Assembly (NCBI RefSeq): GCF_002214185.1
Contig: NZ_CP022161.1
Location: forward strand, 6,579,486 to 6,643,485
DNA length: 64,000 nt
Origin: Streptomyces capitiformicae
GTDB lineage: Bacteria > Actinomycetota > Actinomycetes > Streptomycetales > Streptomycetaceae
Direction of reading: 5' to 3'
Shown one piece after another: positions 1 through 7,481 of this stretch (position 1 is its first letter; each line of letters opens with the position of its first letter). Position numbers and translations under genes: made by a program. The notes under the pieces were generated by a model. That model did not search any database, was not told the DNA's origin, and saw only the letters and a list, made by a program, of their open reading frames with translations.

Positions 1-1
1 G

Positions 2-445
2 GTGACCCCCGGGCCCGCCGAGGAGGAGCAGTCGACCACCCCGGGAGCCGCCGAGGCGGAGCCGTCCGAGGCACCCTCCTCCCCGGCCGGGCCCCAGACG
101 CTGGCCAGCGGTGAGCTGATCAGCCATGAGCACGCGACCTCCGGCACGGTGAAGCTCGTACGGCTGGACGACGGCTCGCATGTCGTCCGACTGGAGAACC
201 TCGACACGAGCAACGGACCGGACCTGCGGGTGTGGCTGACCGACGCGCCGGTGAAGGAGGGACAGGCCGGATGGCACGTCTTTGACGACGGCGAGTACGT
301 CAGCCTCGGCAAACTCAAGGGAAACAAGGGAAGCCAGAACTACGCCATACCCGACAATGTCGACCCGTCCCGTTACACCAGCGTGAGCATCTGGTGCGAC
401 CGGTTCGACGTGTCCTTCGGCGCCGCCGAGCTCGGCCGCGCCTGA
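2..445 (+). CDS. DM13 domain protein, 5' end outside window
   Basis: The visible 147 codons start with a Pro/Glu/Ser-rich stretch of about 35 residues, which looks like a linker following an unseen signal or membrane segment. A DM13-like domain follows (about residues 35-147), with the typical run LASGELISHEHATSGTVKLV, then LRVWLTDAP, and the single-Cys end SIWCDRFDVSFGAAEL. DM13 domains are proposed to be extracytoplasmic electron-transfer modules with a conserved cysteine, and that cysteine is present. The frame is open to the window edge, so the GTG at position 2 is probably not the real start. The exact role is unknown. Confidence 0.8.
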   Translation: MTPGPAEEEQSTTPGAAEAEPSEAPSSPAGPQTLASGELISHEHATSGTVKLVRLDDGSHVVRLENLDTSNGPDLRVWLTDAPVKEGQAGWHVFDDGEYVSLGKLKGNKGSQNYAIPDNVDPSRYTSVSIWCDRFDVSFGAAELGRA

Positions 446-1022
446 CATCGGCCCCCTGGCCGCTCCCAGCCGATCACCGGCAGGGGGCGGCCCGCCGCTT
501 TTGTTGCGGGCATGCCGTCCATATCAGGCCCGGGCCCTGCAGGGCGGAGATCCTCTCTCACCCTCCCGGCTGCCGGAGTCACCGGATCGCCTCCCCAGTG
601 CTCCCGGTCGTCGCGCTGCGCTCACGTGGGTCGTTGCGGACGCGGTCGGCCTTTTCGACGGCGACCGCGTCCGGGCCGAATGACTGGAGGTTGTTCCAGT
701 CGAGGGTGTGGTGTCTACGGCCGCGGGTCCTCAGACGCAGCCCGCGATGCGTGGCGGTGACGGTGCAGGCTGCGACCGTTCCCACCATCTCTGCTGTTGT
801 GAGGTACATGACGGCCTTGCCCTGCGCCTGTGTGAAGAGGATCAGTCGCCCTCCTGCGGGTCGTGCCGGAGGTGGCTGCGCAGGCTCGCCGCTTCCGCAC
901 CGAACCCTCCCAGGTCGCCTGCGGGACGTCGGCCGCCGCAAGCTGTACGTCCACACCCGCCCGGCGGCCCGACGCGACGCCGGACAGGCGGAATAGGCCC
1001 CTGCCTCATGCGGACATCCGGG
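446..1022. other. 577-bp stretch without a convincing gene
   Basis: No well-supported gene was found here. The best candidate lies on the minus strand at about 579-956. Its middle (LILFTQAQGKAVMYLTTAEM, then HRGLRLRTRGRRHHTLDW) reads like real protein, but it has no recognisable family, no clear ribosome-binding site and a low-complexity N-terminus. It may be a fragment of a decayed gene. The stretch lies between the DM13 gene and an insertion-sequence remnant, which fits a degraded accessory patch. Confidence 0.35.
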
Positions 1023-1059
1023 TCATGAATGTGCCCTGCAGGCGGCGGGCGGTCCGTGG

Positions 1060-1331
1060 TCGTCGGGTTGCTGACCGACGGTGAGGACCTGCTGGCCGTT
1101 GTCGGTCAGTAACGCGATCATCAGCGCGGCACCGCCGGCGTTGAGGTCGATCGCCCAGGTCACCGGGGCGCCTTCGCTCAGCTCCAGCACGTCGGCGATC
1201 AGCTTGAGCAGGGCGGTCTCGTCGTTGTCCACCCGCCGCGACAACAGACGCTTGCCGTCCGTGTCGAGCACCACGCAGTGATGCGCGGCCTTGCCCGCAT
1301 CCGTACCGGCCCACAGTTCGGGCACGGCCAC
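1060..1331 (-). pseudogene. IS110-family transposase, N-terminal remnant
   Basis: The reading frame begins at a GTG (1331) and encodes about 85 residues typical of the N-terminal DEDD domain of IS110 transposases: ELWAGTDAGKAAHHCVV, then the RRVDNDE region, then VTWAIDLNAGGAALMIALL. Homology stops after NGQQVLTV near position 1078, where family members continue with the rest of the catalytic domain and the C-terminal transposase_20 domain. About 300 residues are missing, so the gene cannot be active. The 220 bp upstream of its start (1332-1553) are probably the end of the same element. They directly abut a phosphatase gene fragment. Confidence 0.75.
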
Positions 1332-1553
1332 CTCTGAAGTCGTATCCGTTCACAGCCCAACAGACGACCTCGCCAGCGTGTCCTTACCAAGCGATCTTGT
1401 GCCGCGCATCCCAATGAGTGGTCGAGTCGTCGTGGGATGCCGAGCGGCCAATCCTTTCAAGCCACCAACAGGCGGACACCCACGAGCCACACCCAGCATC
1501 CCTGGGTCTTTCGATCCTACGAGTGACCGAAACCAACCCACCTACAACGTAAG

Positions 1554-1694
1554 GACCCCGACCCGCACAGCGCGCTGGACGCGCTGCGCGAGGACGTGCG
1601 GCGGCACGCGGCCGGGCCGCCGCACGACGACGCCGCGATGCTCCTGCTGCGCTACCACGGTCATGGAAAGGGAAAATCTGTTCCGACCGGTTGA
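1554..1694 (+). pseudogene. C-terminal fragment of a SpoIIE/PP2C-type phosphatase
   Basis: One frame from about 1554 to the TGA at 1692-1694 encodes the run LDALREDVRRHAAGPPHDDA followed by AMLLLRYHG. This is the usual C-terminal end of Streptomyces SpoIIE-domain serine phosphatases, where the DDAAMLLLR stretch holds a metal-binding Asp pair. No start codon or upstream domain exists; the sequence before it appears to belong to the IS110 remnant. The simplest reading is a phosphatase gene broken by the insertion, with the rest lost. The MarR gene starts 34 bp downstream. Confidence 0.6.
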
Positions 1695-1728
1695 GCGCGC
1701 GGGTGCCTCGGCGCGTAGAAAGGGAGGC

Positions 1729-2262
1729 ATGGCGGAGCGTAAGACCCCTGTAGGGGGCGTGGACGATGTCGATGCGGTCACTCGTGCGGTGCTGACCGCG
1801 TCGCGGTTGTTGGTGGCGGTCTCGGCGCGGTCCCTGGCCGAGGTCGAGGAGCGGGTGACGCTCCCGCAGTTCCGCATGCTGGTGGTGCTGTCCACCCGGG
1901 GTGCCACCAAACTGGTCGTGCTCGCGGACCTGCTCCAGGTGGCGCCGTCCACCGCCATGCGCATGGTCGACCGGCTGATCGCGGCCGGGCTCGCCGACCG
2001 TCAGGTCAACCCGAACAACCGCCGCGAGACCATGCTCATGCTCACCGACGAGGGGCGGCGCACCGTCGCGGACGTCACCGCCCGGCGGCGTGCCGAAATC
2101 GCGGCGATCGTCGAGCGGCTCGCTCCGGAGCAGCGGGGGGCGCTCGTCGGGGCACTCACCGCGTTCAACGAGGCGGGCGGGGAGCCCCCGGCCCCGGAGG
2201 CGGACGACGCGGAGCCGTATCCGCTGGGCTGGATGGACACGACGGTGGGGCGTGGCGCCTGA
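1729..2262 (+). CDS. MarR-family transcriptional regulator
   Basis: A 177-residue winged-helix regulator. The ATG at 1729 was chosen because GGGAGG lies just upstream and similarity begins soon after. The recognisable MarR core runs from about residue 25 to 140: LPQFRMLVVLSTRG, the recognition-helix region LLQVAPSTAMRMVDRLIAAG, and the wing LADRQVNPNNRRETMLMLTDEG. MarR proteins bind DNA as dimers and often sense phenolic or oxidising ligands. The C-terminal 30 residues are acidic and Pro-rich. Its target is unknown; a short palindrome at 2346-2358 between this gene and the membrane protein downstream is one candidate operator. Confidence 0.88.
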   Translation: MAERKTPVGGVDDVDAVTRAVLTASRLLVAVSARSLAEVEERVTLPQFRMLVVLSTRGATKLVVLADLLQVAPSTAMRMVDRLIAAGLADRQVNPNNRRETMLMLTDEGRRTVADVTARRRAEIAAIVERLAPEQRGALVGALTAFNEAGGEPPAPEADDAEPYPLGWMDTTVGRGA

Positions 2263-2345
2263 GGACGAGTCACCGTCCGCCGCTCCCGCCAGTTGAACGC
2301 TGTTCGTGGAATTCCCGGCCCGCTTTGTGTCCCCCTTGACGAGTT

Positions 2346-2358
2346 TTGCATAATGCAA
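2346..2358. promoter_or_regulatory. Candidate operator, TTGCATAATGCAA
   Basis: A perfect 13-bp palindrome lies 84 bp after the MarR stop codon and 146 bp before the membrane-protein start. Length and symmetry fit a MarR-type operator, but the link to the neighbouring regulator is inference. Confidence 0.35.
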
Positions 2359-2503
2359 GGGAGTGGTGTCCGGTTGCCGGGGCCCGGCAGCATACGCCGC
2401 TCCCGGATGTGCTGCTGAAGGCGGTGCGGGTCGTTGGGTCAGCGCGCCACTATAAGGGCGCTGCGACTCGTGGACAGCGGACGACCCGGGGGTGGAGAAG
2501 CGC

Positions 2504-3193
2504 ATGCCAAGACCGCGCCGGCGACCGCCCGTGGCGGAAGCGGGGCTGATGTCTCATCTGCGGACGACCGTGTGGGGGCCCGCGGAGTTCGTCGGCCTGC
2601 CCCCGCGACGGCTTCTCGCCGAGGGACTGTTCGCGGGGGTCCTGGCTGTCGTGGCGATCACCGGTGTGGGCGCGGTGGGGGCGTGGACCGGACGGACGGC
2701 CCTCGCAGGCGGGGAGGCCGGGCTGATCGTCGCCGTCGCGCTGGGCGTGTATCTGCTCGTCACCGGGGCCGGACGGGCGCTGGTCGGGATCGTCGCGGTG
2801 CTCGGGGCGTGCCTGGCGCTGCTGACGCCGCAGGCCGCCGCGGGACTGGTGCTGGAACAGCGGGGCCGGGTGCAGCCGGTGGTGGTGACCGCGGTCGAGG
2901 GCGGACCGGGCGTCGGCATCGGGCACGGGCGCTACCTGTGCTCGGTGGCCAGCCCAGAAGGCGTCCCCCTCAGTACGAGGATCTGGCGGGGCTGCGGACA
3001 GTCGACCAGGCCCGGGGACGCGCTGGAGGTCGTGTACGACCCCGAAGGCAAGGTACCGCCCCGAGGCGTGGACCCCGAGGCCGAGCGCGGGCGATTGGCC
3101 GGCGTCGCCGCCCTGGCGTGCGCACTGGTCGCCGGGTGCGCGGTCGCGGTCGTACGCTCCTTCCGGCTGAGTCCCGCCTCCTCGTCGCCCTGA
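2504..3193 (+). CDS. Integral membrane protein of unknown function
   Basis: A 229-residue protein. The ATG at 2504 has GGAG 8-11 bases upstream; the in-frame GTG at 2492 has no good site. Three closely packed hydrophobic segments lie at about residues 40-60, 70-90 and 95-112. A soluble, probably extracytoplasmic domain of about 85 residues follows, with two Cys (RYLCSVASPEG, RIWRGCGQSTRPGD), then a final hydrophobic segment near residue 200. The GDALEVVYDPEGKVPPRG stretch resembles the beta-rich module seen in other actinobacterial membrane proteins of unknown function. No enzyme motif is seen. It follows the MarR gene on the same strand and could be its target. Confidence 0.7.
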   Translation: MPRPRRRPPVAEAGLMSHLRTTVWGPAEFVGLPPRRLLAEGLFAGVLAVVAITGVGAVGAWTGRTALAGGEAGLIVAVALGVYLLVTGAGRALVGIVAVLGACLALLTPQAAAGLVLEQRGRVQPVVVTAVEGGPGVGIGHGRYLCSVASPEGVPLSTRIWRGCGQSTRPGDALEVVYDPEGKVPPRGVDPEAERGRLAGVAALACALVAGCAVAVVRSFRLSPASSSP

Positions 3194-3399
3194 GACCCCT
3201 GGGAGACCGCTGAAGATCTTGCTCCGGCTGCCCGACTCACCCCGGATTGCCGGTAAATGTCAATCGCCATCAACCAGGGCAAGCCGGGCGCATTTTCAAG
3301 ACCTTCAGGACGCTTCTAGCCGACCGCAGCCGGACTCGTACCCCCGTCGATTTCGCCTATTGAGGACGAGGCTGCGGCGGTGAACCTGGCGGCCGCGTG

Positions 3400-4152
3400 T
3401 CACTCCGACGGCGGCGGAGCGGGTGTCGGGCTGGCCGTAGGGGCGGCGGTCTGTACGTCCAGATCCGGGCGCGGCTTCAGGACGACCACCGGGGCGCCCG
3501 GCTGGGGCACGGGCGGGGTGGCCTGCTCTGAGGGGAGTTTCGGGGGGTTGGTCTGCTGGTAGTTGACCTGGTCGTGGTTCACCAGCCCTGTCTTCTCCAG
3601 CACGGTGATGTGGTCGAGCACGGTGTCGTTGGCGAGGTCGGCCAGCGCGCGCACCAGGGTGTTCCGGGTGCTGGCGCGGATCTTGGCGATGGTCGGGAAG
3701 ATCTGACCGTGCGTGACGCGCATGATGGTGACCGCAGTGGAGTCGAACTCCTTGCCGGTGGCCGCGTCGACGGTGGCCACGAACTGCTGCTGTTGCGGGC
3801 TCGCCTGGTTGTTGAGGGTGATGTTCAGCTCGGGAGCGATCTTGCGGCACATCTCGTCGAGCCCGGCGTGCCCGACGACCAGGTGCTCGCCGGCCTCCTT
3901 CATCTCCGGCGTCGTACCGCGTTCCATGGCCATCTCGCCGAGCGGGTATTCCCACAGCCCGGCGGAGCGGACCTTGATGACGAAGTCCCGGTCGGCCTCG
4001 GTCAGTGGGCCGTATGGCGTGTTGGCGATGATCCGCTCCGAGCCTGTGGCCGTCTTCTCGACGCCCAGCATGGCGGGGTAGGCGAGCGCGGCGACGGTCA
4101 GCACTAGACCGCCGCTCATGAAGATCGCTCCGATGTTCCACGTACGGGGCAT
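3400..4152 (-). CDS. DUF4142 domain protein, membrane-anchored
   Basis: A 250-residue protein with an N-terminal hydrophobic segment (IFMSGGLVLTVAALAYPAML) acting as signal or anchor. A DUF4142-like helical domain follows (about residues 48-200): LTEADRDFVIKVRSAGLWEY, then HLVVGHAGLDEMCRKIAPEL, then TIMRVTHGQIFPTIAKIRAS and TVLDHITVLEKTGLV. Conserved His residues in these helices match the ferritin-like four-helix fold proposed for the family. The last 45 residues are Pro/Thr-rich. Its function in streptomycetes is not known. A strong hairpin at 4174-4220 lies just upstream of the start. Confidence 0.85.
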   Translation of the reverse strand: MPRTWNIGAIFMSGGLVLTVAALAYPAMLGVEKTATGSERIIANTPYGPLTEADRDFVIKVRSAGLWEYPLGEMAMERGTTPEMKEAGEHLVVGHAGLDEMCRKIAPELNITLNNQASPQQQQFVATVDAATGKEFDSTAVTIMRVTHGQIFPTIAKIRASTRNTLVRALADLANDTVLDHITVLEKTGLVNHDQVNYQQTNPPKLPSEQATPPVPQPGAPVVVLKPRPDLDVQTAAPTASPTPAPPPSE

Positions 4153-4173
4153 GGCAGCTCCTGGCAGCGGGTG

Positions 4174-4220
4174 GCCGCTCGGGCGGGTTCGACGTGGTGC
4201 GCCGGACCCGCCCGAGCGGC
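4174..4220. promoter_or_regulatory. 15-bp perfect inverted repeat in the DUF4142 leader
   Basis: GCCGCTCGGGCGGGT (4174-4188) and its exact reverse complement (4206-4220) are separated by 17 bp. The structure ends about 22 bp upstream of the DUF4142 start. No T-run follows on either strand, so it is more likely a leader structure or protein site than a simple terminator. Confidence 0.5.
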
Positions 4221-4560
4221 TGGGTCGCCAGGGGGTACGGATGAGAGCGGCGAATGAATCATTGCGCTAGGTAAAATTTGCAGTGTGCTCGGCGCGGGCG
4301 CTCGGGCAACACGGCGCGGACGGCTCCGACCTGCGAGAACGCGATAGAACGGTCCCTCAACCCACCTGCGCCCAAGCGGCTTTGGAGGGGACCCTCCCCG
4401 TGCGTCGCCTCGAAGCCGCCCTCGCCCTTCCTGAAGTGGGCGAGTCGACGACCGCTGAGCGCCGCCGTTAGCGCTGCAGCCTGCCCGGACCTCTCGCGCT
4501 ACATCACCAACGGCGAGGGGGCAAATCCGCTCCTTGCTCCGGCAACCCGCGCCCGTTGCC
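4221..4560. other. No gene seen between DUF4142 and xis
   Basis: None of the six frames gives a convincing protein. A pSAM2-like element would normally have replication or transfer genes upstream of xis, and no trace of them is recognisable. This suggests deletion of most of the element. Confidence 0.5.
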
Positions 4561-4827
4561 ATGGGTGCAACACGTGCCGCGTTCCTCAGCGTGAAGGACG
4601 CCGCCGAGTACCTCGGTCTATCACCGCACACGCTCTACGTCTGGCGGCACCGACGGCAGGGACCGCCGAGCTTCCGCATGAGGCCTCGTGGTCGCGTCAT
4701 GTTCCGGCGGGAAGCCCTCGACGCCTGGTTCTGTGAACAGGAGCAGGCTGACTCCCGCTCCAACACCGTCCTGAACCCGGTAAACGCGACTCCGCAGCAA
4801 CGGTTCAGTCGTACCGCCAGCACCTGA
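4561..4827 (+). CDS. Excisionase-like helix-turn-helix protein (Xis)
   Basis: An 88-residue protein with an HTH_17/AlpA-type winged-helix domain: FLSVKDAAEYLGLSPHTLYV, then WRHRRQGPPSFRMR, then GRVMFRREALDAWF. This is the usual form of excisionases and small DNA-binding proteins of actinomycete integrative elements. The ATG at 4561 begins the homologous region; a TTG at 4534 is possible, but neither has a good ribosome-binding site. The tail after residue 60 is polar. It lies 49 bp upstream of the integrase, the standard xis-int order, and would promote excision of the element. Confidence 0.8.
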   Translation: MGATRAAFLSVKDAAEYLGLSPHTLYVWRHRRQGPPSFRMRPRGRVMFRREALDAWFCEQEQADSRSNTVLNPVNATPQQRFSRTAST

Positions 4828-4876
4828 AGCGCCAGGCGCCGTAGAGCGCCATTTCGCCTTCGACAAGGAGGCTCCC

Positions 4877-6204
4877 CTGGCCGGCTACATCGAAGACCGC
4901 TGGATCAAGAAGAAGGACCCGATCACGGGGAAGAGGAACGAACCGCTCGCTACGGCAAGGGGAAGCGGTACAAGGTCGCCGGCATACCCGGAGTCCGGGA
5001 CCGCTCTTTCGACACCCTGGAAGACGCCAAGGCGTGGCTACGTCGGGCGGCCACCGACGAGGAGCGTGGGGAGTTCGTGGACCCGCGCGATGGATCCATC
5101 ACGCTGGCCGACTACATCGCCTCGCACTGGGCGCCGGGCCGAGGCGGTGTTCCGAAGACGCAGGACAACCAGGAGCGCAGGGCGCGCCATCATATCGTTC
5201 CGCATCTGGGCGAACTCCCACTCCGGAGCATCACGGCGGCCGAACTGCGTGCGTACGTAGCCAAGTTGGAGACGGCAGTCTCTTCGGTCGACTACCGGCG
5301 CGGCATCTTGTCCGAGCTGTCGAGCATTCTGGAGGCTGCCGTCGACGACAAGCAGCTCGCCAGGAACCCCATGCACGCGAAATCCGTGCGCTGGCCGAAG
5401 GCGCCGAAGGAGCGACGGGAAGCGTGGCCGCTGGAGAGAGCGCTCCGAGTCCGTGATGGGATCAGTTCGCGGCATCGGATAGCCGTCGTGGTCGGACTGG
5501 GGTACGGACTTCGGCAGGCCGAAGTCTTCGCTTTGAGCCCGGAGGACATCGACTATGCCCGAGGAGTCCTCCACGTTCGTCGCCGAGTGCAGACGATCAA
5601 AGGGAGATTGCACTTCGCCTTGCCGAAGGGGGTGAAGACGCGCATCGTCGACATGCCCTCCTCGGTGGCCGACGAGCTGAAGCGTCACGTCGAGGCGTTC
5701 CCGCCGGTGGAGGTGGAGCTTCCGTGGGGGACGCCAGAGGCGGACAAGCAGCGGAAGAAGTTCTCCCTCCTGCTCACCACCCGATTCGGCAACGCCGTGG
5801 CGGTGAACGCGTGGAATACCTACACCTGGAAGCCGCCGCTGGCCAAGGCCGGCGTCATTCCGCCGCGCGCCAAGGGTGCGAAGGACTGGCAGTGGGAGGC
5901 GGCGCCGAAGGACGGCTTCCACGTGCTGCGGCACACCTACGCCTCGATCATGCTGGAGGCGGGGGAGTCCGTGGCGACGCTGGCACGATGGCTCGGGCAC
6001 TCCTCCCCGGCTGTCACGCTTGGTTACTATGCTCACTTCATGCCGGAAGCCGGAAGCCGGAAGCCGGAAGCCGGAAGCCGGAAGCCGGAAGCCGGAAGCC
6101 GGAAGCCGGAAGCCGGAAGCGAGGGGCGCACCGCCATTGACGGACTGCTGGGGACGGGGGACGAGCATGCCGGCCGAAGCTCCCCAGATTCTCCCCAGGG
6201 CTGA
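4877..6204 (+). pseudogene. pSAM2-type tyrosine recombinase/integrase, frameshifted
   Basis: The N-terminus reads AGYIEDRWIKKKDPITGKRN from a CTG at 4877, which sits 5 bases after a perfect AAGGAGG (4865-4871). The frame then breaks near 4940 and continues in another frame as ARYGKGKRYKVAGIPGVRDR to the stop at 6204. Restoring one CGAA unit joins the two parts as a normal integrase of about 443 residues. The core-binding domain is intact, as are the catalytic residues: Arg in GYGLRQAEVF, HxxR in HVLRHTY, and the Tyr in TLGYYAHF. A heptamer repeat expands the tail after the Tyr. As it stands, only a product starting near GTG 5077 could be made, lacking the N-terminal arm-binding region. Confidence 0.8.
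6043..6119. repeat. Heptanucleotide tandem repeat CCGGAAG x11
   Basis: Eleven perfect copies lie inside the integrase, right after the catalytic Tyr region. Three units make 21 bp, so the frame is kept only every third unit; the encoded peptide repeats PEAGSRK. Gain or loss of one unit would shift the frame of the C-terminal tail. Confidence 0.97.
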
Positions 6205-6268
6205 GCGGGGAGGTTTTCCCGGATTGCACCGCGTTGGAGCTGGCCGTGAAATGTAAGGCGATCGAGCT

Positions 6269-7198
6269 ATGGGGCCTTTGAAGATGATGAGAGAGGTTAG
6301 CGTAACCCGCTATATCGCGCCCCTACGCTCCGGCGGCTCCGTCCCCGGAATCGTCGAGGCGGACGACGACGGCACGTACGTCGTGAAGTTCACCGGCTCC
6401 GCGCAGGGACACAAGGCGCTGGTCGCCGAGGTGATCGTGGGGGAGCTGGCGCGGGCGCTGGGGCTGAGGTTCCCCGAGCTGGTCCTCGCGCACTTCGACC
6501 CGGCGATCGCCGAGCACGAGGCCCATCAGGAGGTACGGGAACTCCATGGCGCGAGCGCGGGCCTCAACCTCGGCATGGACTATCTGCCGGGCGCGAAGGA
6601 CTTCACGCCGGAGGTCGCGAAGGAGTTCCGGGTCGACCCGCTGGAGGCGGGCCGGATCGTGTGGCTGGACGCCCTCACGGTCAACGTCGACCGCACCGTC
6701 CACAGCTCGAACCTGATGATCTGGCCCACGTTCGGCACCGTACCTCCGCGCCTCTGGCTGATCGACCACGGCGCGGCCCTCGTCTTCCACCACCGCTGGG
6801 ACGCCTCGGACCCCGCGAAGGCCTACGACTTCCGCCACCACGCCCTCGGCCACTACACCCCCGACGTCCGCGCGGCCGACGCCGAGCTGGCGCCGAAGGT
6901 GACGGAGGAGCTGCTGCGGGGGATCGTGGCGGAGGTCCCGGACGCCTGGCTGACCACCGAGGACGGGTTCGTGTCACCCGACGAGGCGCGCTCGGCGTAT
7001 GTGAACTACCTCCACGCGCGCGTGCGGGCTTCCGCCGCCTGGCTCCCCACCGACTTCCCCTCCCGGGAGGAACTGGCCGCCGAGGAGGCCCTCCGCGCGG
7101 CGAGGACACAGCGAGGCCGCCCGAACTGGCTCAAGCGGGTCCCCGACCTGCACGGCAAACCGGCGGCGGAACAGGATTGGTCGGTGCATCTGGGATGA
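6269..7198 (+). CDS. HipA-like kinase-fold protein
   Basis: A 309-residue protein of the actinobacterial HipA-like family. Residues 18-60 (GSVPGIVEADDDGTYVVKFT, then VAEVIVGELARALGL) match the nucleotide-binding lobe, with the Lys of VVKF in the ATP-contacting position. VWLDALTVNVDRTVHSSNLM carries the catalytic Asp/Asn arrangement, and LWLIDHGAALVFHH resembles the metal-binding Asp loop. Unlike classical HipBA systems, no HipB-type regulator precedes it. The next gene overlaps by 4 bp (ATGA) and encodes a SelW-like protein, so the two are translationally coupled. ATGs at 6269, 6284 and 6287 are possible starts. The substrate is unknown. Confidence 0.82.
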   Translation: MGPLKMMREVSVTRYIAPLRSGGSVPGIVEADDDGTYVVKFTGSAQGHKALVAEVIVGELARALGLRFPELVLAHFDPAIAEHEAHQEVRELHGASAGLNLGMDYLPGAKDFTPEVAKEFRVDPLEAGRIVWLDALTVNVDRTVHSSNLMIWPTFGTVPPRLWLIDHGAALVFHHRWDASDPAKAYDFRHHALGHYTPDVRAADAELAPKVTEELLRGIVAEVPDAWLTTEDGFVSPDEARSAYVNYLHARVRASAAWLPTDFPSREELAAEEALRAARTQRGRPNWLKRVPDLHGKPAAEQDWSVHLG

Positions 7199-7479
7199 GC
7201 GACGTTCAGCGCGTGGAGATCGAGTACTGCACGCAGTGCCGGTGGCTGCCGCGTGCCGCCTGGCTGGCCCAGGAGCTGCTGACCACCTTCGAGACCGAAC
7301 TCACCGAACTGGCCCTCAAGCCGGGCAAGGGCGGCGTCTTCGTCGTCCGCGTGGGCGACGAGGTCGTCTGGGACCGTCGCGAGCAGGGCTTCCCGGAGCC
7401 GACGGCCGTCAAGCAGGCCGTACGCGACCGAGTGGCCCCGGGAAAGTCCCTGGGCCACTCGGACAAGCCTGCTTCCTAG
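7195..7479 (+). CDS. SelT/SelW/SelH (Rdx) family thioredoxin-like protein
   Basis: A 94-residue protein with the family signature near its start: VEIEYCTQCRWLPRAAWLAQ, a CxxC redox pair in place of the Cys-Sec of eukaryotic SelW. The GKGGVFVVRVGDEVVWDR strand pair and the FPEPTAVKQAVRDRV helix complete the short Rdx fold. Members are presumed thiol-disulfide proteins; the bacterial role is not settled. The ATG overlaps the stop of the HipA-like gene, and its own stop is only 2 bp from the convergent aceB stop, so no room exists for a separate terminator. Confidence 0.88.
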   Translation: MSDVQRVEIEYCTQCRWLPRAAWLAQELLTTFETELTELALKPGKGGVFVVRVGDEVVWDRREQGFPEPTAVKQAVRDRVAPGKSLGHSDKPAS

Positions 7480-7481
7480 GG

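Noticed and set aside
6043..6119. Heptamer array as a CRISPR-like or origin iteron array
   Set aside because: Units are contiguous with no spacers and lie within the integrase coding sequence.
6205..6268. tRNA gene or att site at the integrase end
   Set aside because: No tRNA cloverleaf or 3' tRNA end could be found between the integrase stop and the HipA-like gene, and no matching repeat was seen near 4200-4560.
6269..7198. HipBA toxin-antitoxin system
   Set aside because: No HipB-type HTH gene is upstream, and the actinobacterial HipA-like family has a different partner here.
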